This document shows positions 37,725-49,277 of a stretch of 64,000 bases of DNA, piece by piece (the first letter of the stretch is position 1; each line of letters begins with the position of its first letter). Source of the DNA: Rhizophagus irregularis (Eukaryota; Glomeromycota; Glomeromycetes; Glomerales; Glomeraceae); assembly GCF_026210795.1 (NCBI RefSeq), contig NC_089448.1, positions 1,860,001 through 1,924,000 of the forward strand, read 5' to 3'. The notes beneath the pieces were generated by a model that made no database searches, was not told the DNA's origin, and saw nothing but the letters and a program-made list of their open reading frames with translations. Made by a program: the position numbers and the translations under genes.

Positions 37725-39684
37725 ATGACGGTTTCCGTTTATTTTCGAATAATATATTTATTAATATCTTAACCAGTAAATCTCTACATAATGTCGATTT
37801 TGATAGGTTAGGGCATTCTACAAATCTATTAATTCAAATGTATATAATGAATCTTATCGTAATCTTTGTTACAAAATTTAATTGAACGAGCACGAACGCA
37901 GCAGTAATTATGAGAAACGAAATGAAAGAACAAAAATAATGTTAAAATGAACGCATAGTCTTTTTATTTGTTCATTATGGTTAATTCAAGATCCGGCTAT
38001 AAATCAGTGAAAAAAATGGGGCAAAATTTTGTAGATCATTAATGAAATTTATTTGATTGGCATTTTTGTGTGTGTAAGGTATCACTGCATCCAGTGCAAC
38101 AAAATGAAAATGGTATGCAGCTTTCGAATGCATTATTAATTTCTCTTCCGATAAAAATTAAAAAATGACTTGTCTTTGTGGCGACGGCAGACTCTTATTA
38201 TTTACGAATTTTCACTGATCGACATCCGGATCACGAATTAAATAAGTTTTTAATTAATTTTCTCACGCAAAATATTCGCCGACTACTGGTCATATAAGTT
38301 AATAAATCAGTTTAAGAATTAGGAAAACGTGGTTTTATATTCAGCATTTACAATATTGAAGGATAGCACGTAAAATATAATGATTGCTAAAAACCTGATA
38401 ATAATAAAGAAGTTGTTTTAATTAGGTGAAATTCTTATTATAAATTTGATGTTATTTACTTTATTAAATATAACGGTAGGCTTATTTTGTTTTAATAGGT
38501 TATGACAAGATTTTTCTAATATATAAAACATTTCGAAATCCAGATACTATAGTAATTGATTACGCACCATATTATTCCGTATAATTAAATGGCTCATCAT
38601 TTCTTTCATACAGGAAATATGTTGTTAAATTCTTATTCGCTATGCGGTCATAACTTTTTACGTCGTGTATTCTCAGATATAGAATATGTGGAAAGTTCAA
38701 ATTGGTAATATACTATAAATAAAACAAAAATCGTGGCATAACTGTACTCAAAGTGAGAAAACAAGAAAGTAAATATAATGAATACAATAGTATGTAACGA
38801 TTAACTCGATTAATTCTAAAAAAAGGGATCACATTGACCTGACAAAAAAGTATTGGTTCGAACGTTATTGAACTATCGATAAAAAGTAAATGTTTCATCT
38901 ATTAAATATAATAAATCAACTATTCATTCGAATACAAAAACAACACATTTATCTAAATACTGTGTTCATAGATAGTATATTTCGATATATAGCCATGTAT
39001 ACCTTATTATTATCATTTATTTAACGTAAATAAATTAAATTTTTACGATAAAAAAAAAAAAAGATTATCATTAGTGTTAGCGCTCATTAAATAAAAAAAA
39101 TCATTTTTTTTTTCGAAGTTTGCACTTCGAAATAGGTCAGAACCGTACCTTTGTGAAATTTTTATTTGTTAGGAACATTAAGTTTGAAACTAATTAATTA
39201 TATAGATTGATAATTTTCAATAATGCGTAAGAAGTCACTGAACCAATTACTCGTCTTAATTTTTGATCATGGTATGAATATGAAAATATGGTTTAAAATA
39301 ATCTACTATTTGTTTATCGATTCGATTTTCAATTTTTTAAAAGGCTTATTATTACAAAAGCCTCTCCCAATAAAAGCCACAATTTTAAAAATTTTTTGTG
39401 GCTTATACTTTATTTTGCGCAGATTAAGCCACGTTGTAAAAAAAAAATGATTATGTGTTGAAAATTTTCGTTATCCACGTAAATTATATCTTTAAAATAA
39501 ATAATATCTATATGAATAAAATTTTTTTAATTAATGTGGCACTGCTAATCCTAATCATGGCGCAGTATGGATAAACGTGGCAAAAATATTTTTGTAACGC
39601 CTCCTTTACTTTGCCTTCGTTAATAATAATATGGTTTTCTAAAAAATAAAAAAAAAATATGTGATTTAAAGAAGAAAAATTTTT
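37725..39684. other. AT-rich intergenic DNA
   Basis: I see no gene. About 39343-39430 contains AAAAGGCTTATT and repeated AAGCCAC motifs in both orientations, like 41925-42030, and may be a decayed small element. Confidence 0.4.
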
Positions 39685-39692
39685 TATATAAA
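39685..39692 (+). promoter_or_regulatory. Possible TATA box of the secreted repeat-peptide gene
   Basis: TATATAAA lies about 115 bp before the start codon and is followed by a CCCCTTGAGAAGGGG palindrome at 39693-39707. Other AT-rich stretches nearby make this tentative. Confidence 0.35.
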
Positions 39693-39807
39693 CCCCTTGA
39701 GAAGGGGAGAAAAAAATTTATCAAACAAATTTACGAATAATAATAATAATAAATAAGTAAATAAACGTATATATATATATAGATATAGATATAAAAAATC
39801 CGGAATC

Positions 39808-40993
39808 ATGCATTTAAAATATTTATTGCTGATGATCTTCGCCTTTGGCTCAGCAAGTAAATAAACAATTTTTATAATTTTTAATATGTGTAATATATTA
39901 TGTTTCTTTTTTATTCATATTAATACTAATTTTCAAATATTGAAATTTTTTTAAAATAATTTAGGAATGATACTTGCATTCCCACTAGGTAATTATTTAA
40001 TAAAACAATTAAAATCATTGTTCCTTTCACATAACCCCTATATACATTATTTTTTCATATACAGATAAACGTTGTGGTGGTTACAAGCGGGACGCATATG
40101 GTTACAAACGTGACGCCGAAGCAGAAGCATATGGTTACAAGCGGGACGCATATGGTTACAAACGCGACGCCGAAGCAGAAGCATATGGTTACAAGCGGGA
40201 CGCATATGGTTACAAACGTGACGCCGAAGCCGAAGCATATGGTTACAAACGCGACGCCGAAGCAGAAGCATATGGTTACAAACGGGACGCATATGGTTAC
40301 AAACGTGACGCCGAAGCAGAAGCATATGGTTACAAGCGTGACGCATATGGTTACAAACGCGACGCCGAAGCAGAAGCATATGGTTACAAGCGTGACGCCG
40401 ACCCAGTAAATAAACGCCAAGAAGAGAAACGCCAAGAAGAGAAACGCCAAGAAGAGAAACGCCAAGAAGAGAAACGCCAAGAGGAGAAACGCCAAGAGGA
40501 AAAACGCCAAGAGGAAAAACGCCAAGAGGAGAAACGCCAAGAAGAAAAACGCCAAGAGGAAAAACGCCAAGAGGAAAAACGACAAGAGGAAAAACGACAA
40601 GAGGAAAAACGCCAAGAGGAAAAACGACAGGAAGAGAAACGCCAAGAAGAGAAACGACAAGAAGAGAAACGACAAGAAGAGAAACGCCAGGAAGAGAAAC
40701 GCCAAGAGGAGAAACGACAAGAGGAGAAGCGTGACGCCAACCCAGCAAAGAAACGACAAGAAGAGAAACGTCAAGAGGAGAAACGTCAAGAGGAGAAACG
40801 ACAAGAAGAGAAACGACAAGAAGAGAAACGACAAGAAGAGAAACGACAAGAAGAGAAACGACAGGAAGAGAAACGACAGGAAGAGAAACGACAAGAAGAG
40901 AAACGACAAGAGGAGAGACGTCAAGAAGAAAGACGCCAAGAGGAGAGACGCCAAGAGGAGAAACGTCAAGAAGAGAGACGCCAAGAAGAGTAA
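39808..40993 (+). CDS. Secreted Kex2-type repeat precursor: 11 YGY cores plus 37 KRQEE units (333 aa)
   Basis: Exons 39808-39856, 39965-39988 and 40065-40993 join to 1002 nt; both introns are GT...AG. Exon 1 encodes MHLKYLLLMIFAFGSA, a signal peptide. A short pro-part (RMILAFPLDKR) ends in a dibasic site. Then come CGGYKR and eleven YGYKR units (residues 34-134), each preceded by DA (five) or DAEAEA (six). The spacer DADPVN follows, then KRQEE x21 (141-245), the spacer KRDANPAK (246-253) and (K/R)RQEE x16 (254-333). In yeast alpha-factor, Kex2 cuts after KR, Ste13-type dipeptidyl aminopeptidase removes X-Ala pairs and Kex1 trims KR; here this would release YGY. Synonymous codon changes within conserved units support translation. 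It belongs to the class of fungal KEX2-processed repeat proteins. Whether it is a pheromone-like signal, an effector or a RiPP precursor is open. Confidence 0.85.
40091..40393 (+). repeat. In-frame tandem array coding YGY units (21/33-bp alternation)
   Basis: Units of 21 bp (DAYGYKR) and 33 bp (DAEAEAYGYKR) alternate in the order 1L-2L..., broken once by two successive long units (numbers 6 and 7). This is markedly more GC-rich than the surrounding DNA. Confidence 0.9.
40412..40990 (+). repeat. 15-bp coding minisatellite (KRQEE), 21 + 16 units
   Basis: AAACGNCARGARGAR units occupy 40412-40726 (21 units) and 40751-40990 (16 units), separated by 24 bp coding KRDANPAK. Variation is nearly all at third positions; the only amino-acid change is Lys to Arg in the last units. 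The repeat produces long spurious open frames on both strands. Confidence 0.92.
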
Positions 40994-41090
40994 CGCGCTT
41001 TAGCTTAATATGAAACATAGTATTATATTTTGATTCTTTGTAAATATATGTAATTAAATATATTGTATATTAAAAATTTTAATTATTTAC

Positions 41091-41096
41091 AATAAA
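41091..41096 (+). terminator. Possible poly(A) signal of the repeat-peptide gene
   Basis: AATAAA lies about 100 bp after the stop codon. The AT-rich context makes chance occurrence likely. Confidence 0.3.
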
Positions 41097-42409
41097 TATG
41101 TAAATTCTTTCTGGTCAAATTAAAGATTAAAACATCAAACGTTAAATATTTGCTATTGTTCTCATATTCATTATGCAATATTATTTCGATAAAATATATC
41201 TAAGTAAATGTATATTCAAAGATTTTTTCTTAAATTTTACCACAAAATTTCAAAACTCTGTATTGTGATTCTATTCTACATGTATGTCTCTAATGATACG
41301 AATTTTTCGAATAAATTTTAAATTTTCTGAAATTAGATGTTTCCTCAAAGTATATTCTATTAACAGCGACCTATATATAATACAGTACAGTATATATCTG
41401 TTTACATGAATAAAAATAAATTTAATATTCACGCATTGTTATAATTTTATTTTATTTTTTAATTCGAACGTAGTTTTTAATTCTTCTTTGTAGTCAAAGG
41501 AGTAGTGATTATATGAAAGGATACGGATTACAATCTATAAGATTGGAGGTCCGGTTCGTAATTTTAGATAGACTAATATATATAATTATAATTCACTCGG
41601 ATCGTTCTATCTCGGAAAATAAAAAAAAATTCTTTTCACTAAAACTTTTACATTCGTTAAACTGCCAACTAACGTTCTGCACAGTACTTCATCTCTATGA
41701 ATCTTTGGACAAAACATAGACAACTAATAATAAAACATATTACCTCACATACCATCATTATCATTGTAAATTATTATAATACATATTTGACTAACTAGTA
41801 TGTTATATTTTGCACGGAAGTCCTCTATTTCAAATAGAGATGGATCATTACGATTATCATGTTCACCATAATATTGACGCGTAGTCTTAATATTGGGACA
41901 AAATTACAGCCATTCTTTTTAAGCCACGTAATAAGCCACGTAATAAAAAGTGGCTGGAGAACTGACAACAAAAGTTATCATAATTTATGTAAATTAAATT
42001 AAGGCTTATATTACATAAGCCATTGGGCTGTTAATAATAAAGACTTCACATTAAATCAGAGATTGTTATCTAATCTTTTTTTTTTTAAAAAAAAAAAAAA
42101 AAAATCCCGCGGGATAACCGTATGATCTTCACAGGCGCTGTTTAAATTAGTAAAGTTCATTAATAATGCAAATCATTTCGAATACCCGCAGCATTACTAA
42201 TTATTATTACTGATGATTTCAAATTTCCATAATAATCTTAGCCCGAATAATCCACAATGGCACAACGGTATTAAATTTTACGCCTATATAGTATGACAAA
42301 GTCAAATGATCTACGGGTCTCAACTAATACGGTATTTAGTGAATTGAAAATATAAGTACAAAAAATTAAACTCTTAAAATTCTAGTAACTCTGTTCTTTT
42401 AATGTTATA
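41097..42409. other. AT-rich intergenic DNA
   Basis: A poly-T/poly-A palindrome lies at 42077-42103. About 41925-42030 has repeated AAGCCACGTAAT and GGCTTAT motifs. I see no gene. Confidence 0.4.
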
Positions 42410-45400
42410 ATGGACATAATAAAAGAGGTATGCGTGAGAATTATTTTTTTATATATGATGTAATGATTAAAAAATTACAAAATACTTTGTCATAGATTGG
42501 CGGCTCCAAACCAATCAATGATCGACAGGCATGCGATATTATTGACCGAATCCGCAGCAGAAATTTGAGATTACCTTCCGATTATTGTTCGCTAAAAAGT
42601 TTGTTAGACGATCGTTCCAATCCGTTGTCAAAAAATGTTCTCAACTCCGCATTAGAAGTACTATCTGACTCATCAATTTTTGGACTTTATGATGAAGAAA
42701 AATCGGTCATACTAGAGTTTCACCTTCGTACTTTACTGTCCACAATAAATGCTGCTTCTCGCTCTGAAATTTGCCTAACGCATACTTCACGAGATGATCT
42801 TTTTGCTCAGCTAATCAAATTTGCAAAATTCTACATCTCAGGAGATGATTCACGATCTGAAGATATTGAAGCAATTAGTATTGATGAAAAAATTCTCATG
42901 AGGAATTATAATAACGATTTTTTACTCTGGATTCTTCGAGATGCAGTTCATGCTATGTCTGATAACGTTAATCAAAAATCGGAAGCAATAGACCTCACAT
43001 CAATAAATGGTGTAAAAGATGAAAATATAAGCATTACGTCCGATATTAATTCTCAATTACAAGAGATATTTAGCTTCAAGAATCCGATATCATTATGGTA
43101 TTCACAATGGAAGAAATTAGATACTATTTTACAAAATTTAATCAACTTAAATAAGGATAAAAATGATTTAGAAATACAGGAACCAGATGAGAGATTCTTA
43201 CTTGAGCAGTTGTGGTCATACGCTTCAGTTGAGTTAATACAATTTCGGAATGTTAAGGATGATATAACTCAAAATACAAACGCTTTAAACGCTTTACTGA
43301 GAAATGATCCTATAGCTCGTTCATTATGGTTTGGAGTGCTTGACTTATCTCAAGAACTTGCAATGATAACTCAATCTGTCCAAAATTTAGTTTTCTTATA
43401 TTATTTAGGTTTACGATCATTACAACATGCGCCTAATATCTACATTCGATCAAAGGCGGTAGAAGTTTTGATTATCATATCGAAGAAACATAAAATTTTT
43501 AATTCTCAACTTAATATCGATTTTCAAGATATGTTGAAAGTATTCAGAGAGATTAGTTCAAACGATGCAGTAAAATTTCAAAAACTTTTCAATATAATCT
43601 CGAGACGTTGTCTTGCGACCAGAAACGTATCAGAACTTACCTTGAACTTATATAAAAATATAAAAAAGGATGATAGACTACAAAAAACAATTTATGATAT
43701 ATTGGCAGCTGAGTTAACATGTCCTATTACTCAAGATATGAGTGAACAATTTCAAAAATTACCATGTGGTCATTTTCTTAGTGTTCAAGCGGTAAAAACT
43801 TGGTCAAACGAATGTCAGAATAAGAAAAAATTGTTTTCATGTTGTCTATGTCGAAAAGAGTTTCAATATGAAGAAGTTCAAAATGAGAAAATCTCTGCAA
43901 TGCATCAAGGTCTTTATCAACAACTCGTTTTAGTAAAAAATATATCAAACATTCAAAACACAAGTGAGTTCAAGACAATTAACGGTGAATTGACACCACT
44001 TTCACTCCCTAATATCGCTATTAACCAAGATCAAAGAAAGAAAAAGACGCTTGGATTATTGAAAAAAGCACATCCTGCATACTCTAAAGCAAAAGCTGCA
44101 ATAAAGGAAGAAAAATTTCCTGTTGCAATATTTTGGTTAAATCGGTTACTAGAAAATTGGCCGGATAGTTATAGTATTCGTTGTGAACGTGCTTACGCTC
44201 TAAAACAGCTTGGTGACTTTTATCAATCAATTTGTGATCTAAATATTGCAATTCACTTTAAGCCCAACAAACCACATGCTTGGTGTCTTCTTGGATCTGT
44301 ATATCATCAAATGGAAAATAACAATCTTGCACTTTCGCATGTTACTCAAGCTCTAAATTTGGAGCCAACCAATCTACAAAGCTTATTGACACGTGGATTA
44401 ATATATATAAATATGAACAGGTTTAATGATGCATTACAGGATTTTGATGCTCTTTTGGCCTTTTATTCTCAAAAAATGATATTCTCTCGATCAACTTCAA
44501 AAGTTACCTCAATTATTCAAAAGTTACATCTTGAGAAGTTTGCATTTAATAATCCTGCAAATAAAGTAGTTATCGTTGAATGTTTAAGAAGACGAAGTGG
44601 ACTTTATTACAAAAAGAACAAATTTCAACTTGTGAAACAAGATTTGGATCGATTATTACGATTGGAACCCAAAGATCGTGATGCATTATTACTCCGTGGA
44701 AAATCACATCAATTAATGAATGAATTTGATTTGGCTATAAAAGATTTTAACAAAGCATTAATGATGAATCCTAAAGATTCATGGGTAATTAATAGAAGAG
44801 CAAGGTGTTATGCAGAAATCGGAAAACGAGAAGAAGCTATTAATGATTCTAATAGAGCATTAAAATATAATCCTAGTAATGGTTATTTTTACACTTCTAG
44901 GAGCTCTATTGTTACATCTTTCGGACATTTGGAACAAGCATTAGAATATGCCAACCTTGCTTCCATAATCGATATGTCAAATAGCGAAAATGCTTATCGT
45001 CTTGCGTGGGCGTACTTTCATTTGAAACGATACGGTGATGCCGTACATGAAATTAATCTTCCAGTATATGCGGACGACGATGATCCAGAGAATGCATGGA
45101 GATGGTCACTCAGTGGGTTCATTTTACATTTTTTTGAAAAAGAACATGATAATGCTCTCTCAAATTTTAACAAAGCAATTGAACTAGATCCAGATTTAGT
45201 GGATATATATTGTTATAGGGGACAATTTTATACGTTTCGCGGAGAATATGATAAAGCACTCAAGGATTTAAATCAGGCAATAGATATGTTACCCAATGAA
45301 ACTTATTTATACCAGAATCTGGGTCACTTATATTTCGAAATGGGAGAATATAATTTAGCTTTAAAAGCTTTAAATAATGCAGATAGATTATTATCAGGGT

Positions 45401-46032
45401 ACCTTTCAAATTTTTCGAACAAAGTTGCCAGATCTCGTATACTTACATATCGTGGAATGACTTATCATAAACTTGAGAAATATACCGAAGCATTAGAAAA
45501 TTTAAATAGAGCGATTGGTATTCAAGTAATTAATCATGATGTGATGGCAATTGCTGAACGTGGATCACTCTATTATTCAATAGGTGAAGCGGACAAAGCA
45601 TTGATTGACTTAGAAGAGGCGTTAAAAATCATGCCAAAAAATGATTACATGTGTAAAAGTTTGCGTAATGCATATACGATTAAAGGAAAAATTTATTTTT
45701 CTCGTGGACAACAAATTGAAGCTATGGATGCAATAGAAAAAGTGAAAACACTTGAATCAAAATTTCAAAACCAATGGGGTACAAATACTGAATTGTCCAA
45801 GGAATGCATAGAACAAATCACTCAGATCAAGGGTATCGGACTTGACTTATTGAGAGAGATACGTGCTGGATTCGAGAACGAGAAAATCATTTTTGATCAA
45901 CATACTTTTAATAAATTATTATCTCATTGGGAGAAAGTTCTTGAAATTGACTCATGTGATCCATTGTCTAGCTCCATGGTTTCGGCGCTCCGTTTAATGC
46001 GGAAGAATCATCAGAATCTTATTAAACCATAG
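42410..46032 (+). CDS. RING/U-box-like TPR protein (1184 aa, 2 exons)
   Basis: A tiny first exon (42410-42427, MDIIKE) joins across a 68-bp intron to exon 2 (42496-46032), which opens IGGSKPINDRQACDIIDRIR. Without it the open frame would lack 29 residues of plausible N terminus. Residues 1-400 are an alpha-helical region that I do not recognise. At about 415-465 lies a RING-like module (CPITQDM, LPCGHF, CCLCRKEF). The first Cys pair is CPIT rather than CPIC, as in U-boxes, while PCGH and CLC are RING-like. From about 520 to 1110 there are many tetratricopeptide repeats (for example AHAWCLLGSVYHQM-type and DIYCYRGQFYTFRGEYDKAL). A role as an E3 ubiquitin ligase with a TPR substrate or chaperone dock is inferred, not shown. 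It may be zinc-poor or degenerate. Confidence 0.82.
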
Positions 46033-47482
46033 AAATCCTATCCTTATTATCATTTAAATAAGTATATATATATAATAATCAAATATTTCATAATTATAAA
46101 AATTCCTAATCATATAATATTCTTTTCCATAAATATCATAAATATTTATTTATTTTCTAATTATAAGAATTAAGAAAAAAAAAAATATGTAATAAAGATT
46201 TACCGAATAAATATTAATTATTAGGTGTAAGTTTGAATAATTCACATATTAAATTCATAAGCACACTTTCAAAAATAAATACTAAGCTCGCATTAAAATG
46301 ATCTTTGTCTGCAATACCTATTTTTAAGTTTAGCGTTAGAATATGCTTTAAGCTTCAAGCTTTTACGCATTGGATCCATAACCAAGCTTCTCCGCGGATG
46401 GTAGGCTAAAAAGTGATGATGAAAATGAACATAATACGTAATATGACAAACGTAAAAAAAAAATTTACCATGAAATTACTATGAAAATAAGAAATGATTA
46501 ATTTTTCATGTTAAGGTAGGTTTCACTACAGGGTTTTATTTTTCTTATATAATTTTGGAAAATTACCGTAACAACGTCGAATTTATTCTCCTAGTTGAGA
46601 GGATTAATCCAAAGAGATAAACAATGTTTACCATTTTAGTTGATTGTGTTGGTTGATAATAACAAATATTACAATTACAAAAGAATGAACATGAAAAGAA
46701 ATGTATGAAAATTTTTAATCATTATATTTAATATATATATAATTTACTTTATCTAGGGAAAAACGTTTGCACATTATAGTTTATACTTTTTTTATTAATA
46801 TTTTGATCGACTTATTTACTATATATTTACTTATAAGTACTAAATAACTCTGAGGATATAATAGATTTATTTTTGATAAATTAAAGATATGGAGTATGCG
46901 GTAATCTTGAAAGTTATTTTGCAAAAAAAGATCTAAAAAGTGAAAATATTATGAAATATCTCGTAATTTTACGACGGTAAAACATCCATCGTAGGATAAG
47001 TACTTGTTTCACTTTTCCAATTATCACAACTATAATTATATATATATATATATTATATAGAGGTCAGGACTGGTCAGGTGGCAAAAAAACTTTTTACTAT
47101 TTATAGCTCTACACAGGGGTTTTTTATAAGATCGCTACGCGTTATTGATACCCAAAACTTCAGGCTTAAGGGTCACATGATTTATTGTATTATTTTTTAC
47201 TATTAAGTTTAAAAAAAAATTTCACCAATGTCTTTTCGTCCAAAATAATCAAATATTATTATAATAATAAGTAAAATTACAATAAAGAAAATTGTTTGAT
47301 AATATTACAATGAAATTAGTCAAATAAGTCTAAATTTAAGCAAACTAAATTTCTTACATTAAAGTTTTGATAAAAATATGTAATCTGAACATCTGACTAT
47401 TAATAAAATTTCTTAAATTCTACGCAAATCAATACCTTACTCTGCCTAGTTTTATGATAAAGGCTACGTGCTAGCGAACATG
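46033..47482. other. AT-rich intergenic DNA
   Basis: An (AT)n tract lies at about 47035-47055. I see no gene or clear element. Confidence 0.45.
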
Positions 47483-47492
47483 ACCCCTATAT

Positions 47493-48039
47493 AAAGATGG
47501 TCATCGGTCCTAAAAGACCACGGTCTCGCGGTCCTACACCTTAAAAAGACGGACCAGTCCGTCTTGATGTAGGACCGCGGTCTTTTGGTCCTGTAACATG
47601 TACAATAAGACCGACGGTCTTTTTAAGGACTGCAGTCTTTTTAAGACCGATCAGTCTTTTTTCTTTTTTCTGCAAATAAAAAATTTTCTATTACTTTACT
47701 AGGAACAGTCTTCCTTTATAAATGAACATTGATTGCATAAATTTATAGGAACCATTCCAGACGTATATTATAAGCAAATAACATGTATAAAGACGGATTT
47801 ATTATACTTTATTAACGTTAATTTTCTTTTTCCTTGGAGACAGGGAGACAGTCTTTTCTAGAAGTTTCAATATGCATGTAATAACTTATATATAAAGACC
47901 GATACAAAGACCAGGTCAGTCTCAGGACCGGTCCTACTGTGCCAAGGAAAATGAAAGACCACGGTCCTACAGGTCCTACAAGTCCTGGGACCGCCCGGTC
48001 CAGGACCGAGTAGGACCTGTAGGACCTATGACCATCTTT
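47493..48039. mobile_element. MULE-type MITE, 547 bp, 10-bp target duplication
   Basis: The inverted ends are AAAGATGGTCAT and ATGACCATCTTT (the left arm goes on CGGTCC, the right arm GGACCT, imperfectly paired). The direct repeat ACCCCTATAT flanks it at 47483-47492 and 48040-48049. Both ends are packed with GGTCCT/AGGACC and GACCGCGGTC motifs, giving a strongly palindromic element. It has no coding capacity. Confidence 0.75.
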
Positions 48040-48365
48040 ACCCCTATATATATATTTTTTGAGTCTCTGTATAGGATAAACGTCCTGAATTAATGAAAAT
48101 ACTCCACAATGACATACAGATTTGACAATAAGTGATCCATTAAACCATCTTTAGAGTTTTAATAATGAATTATGGAATAATATTAATGAAGAATTGAAAT
48201 GCATTGTTATGGAATAGAATATTTTTTATAAGCTGAAAAATAGAATACAAAATAAAAATTTAAGCATGAGATAAATATAGAGAGTAAGTGTATGCTATAT
48301 TCTTATGAATAGCAGAAAAATATCCTTGGAAAAAAAGGAATAATAATTTTAGCATAACCAATAGG

Positions 48366-48934
48366 TAACACCTCAAAAAGACGGACCGGTCGGACCGCAG
48401 TCTTTCGGTCTCACATCACGTGACCTAAATTGGCGAGAGACCACGGACCGTCGGACCGATCAGTCTTTTTTTTTCACCCTTACAGCTGATTTCATAATGT
48501 ACGGGACACTTAACAAATTTTAAAAAACTCTGAAATATTCGGTAAAGCTTGATATAAAATAAAAATTATACGCTAATTTTGGAGTACTATTCCGAGAATG
48601 GTGGTGTAATTTTATCTTATTTTGAGCTTTACCGAATATTTCCGAGTTCTTTAAAATTTGCTAAGTGTCCCGACCTTTATGAAATCAGCTGTAAAAACGT
48701 TTAGATTTTTAGGTTCGGGGCCTCAAAGGTTTGCTATAATATCTCCCAAACTAGATGAAAAAAAGTTTTTTTTCTTTATAATTTTTTGCAAGTTGCAGTA
48801 AATATATAATTTTCAATATAAAGACCGGTATGACCTGCATCGGTCCTAGGACCGGTCCTAAAAAAAAAAAGACCGCGGTCCAGTCCTACAAAGTCCTAGA
48901 CCGAGACGGACCTGTAGGACCGCTGAGCATTTTT
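48366..48934. mobile_element. Related MULE-type MITE, 9-bp target duplication, carrying a nested element
   Basis: The direct repeat ACCAATAGG flanks it at 48357-48365 and 48935-48943. Terminal and subterminal GACCG/GGTCC palindromes match the neighbour at 47493-48039. Its right end read inward (AAAAATGCTCAGCGGTCCTA) aligns with the neighbour's left end; its own left end is diverged. It is interrupted by the insertion at 48483-48691. Confidence 0.68.
48483..48691. mobile_element. 209-bp nested MITE, TA target duplication, ~70-bp inverted repeats
   Basis: The left end CAGCTGATTTCATAA and the right end TTATGAAATCAGCTG belong to long arms that also contain GGGACACTTA/TAAGTGTCCC and ATTCGGTAAAGCTT/AAGCTTTACCGAAT-type matches. 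TA flanks it at 48481-48482 and 48692-48693. The nesting shows that it inserted after the host element. Confidence 0.75.
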
Positions 48935-49277
48935 ACCAATAGGAAATTTATAATAATTTGTCTAGTCTTAAATTTTAATAAAAAATGACGTTGATAATAT
49001 TTTCAGTTGTTAATTAAAATATTTTATTTATGTACTAATTATGATAAAATTCATAAATCAACATTACATGAAATTAAATGTAAATTCAGGTTCTTAGAAT
49101 AAAGAACCTTTTTTTACTTATTCTATTAGATCATGATCATTTTAAAAAAAGAACAATTCTTAACCATTAATAAAATAATGAATATTATATATATTTTATT
49201 ATTAAAATTCAGTCCTAGAGTTCTCTATTGCTAAAAAGAAGCTAATTTTAAATTATAAACAAAACTTAATAGAACAT

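Noticed and set aside
5024-41000. Idea that the 7TM-like protein is the receptor for the YGY peptide
   Set aside because: The two genes are over 33 kb apart with many elements between them. No sequence feature links them, and it is not a recognisable Ste2 or Ste3.
40047-41018. Long minus-strand and alternate-frame ORFs (323, 309, 118, 111 and 90 codons) over the repeat array
   Set aside because: They are frame shadows of the YGY/KRQEE repeats. They consist of monotonous Leu/Val/Ser or Lys/Arg patterns, and the synonymous variation fits the plus-strand frame.
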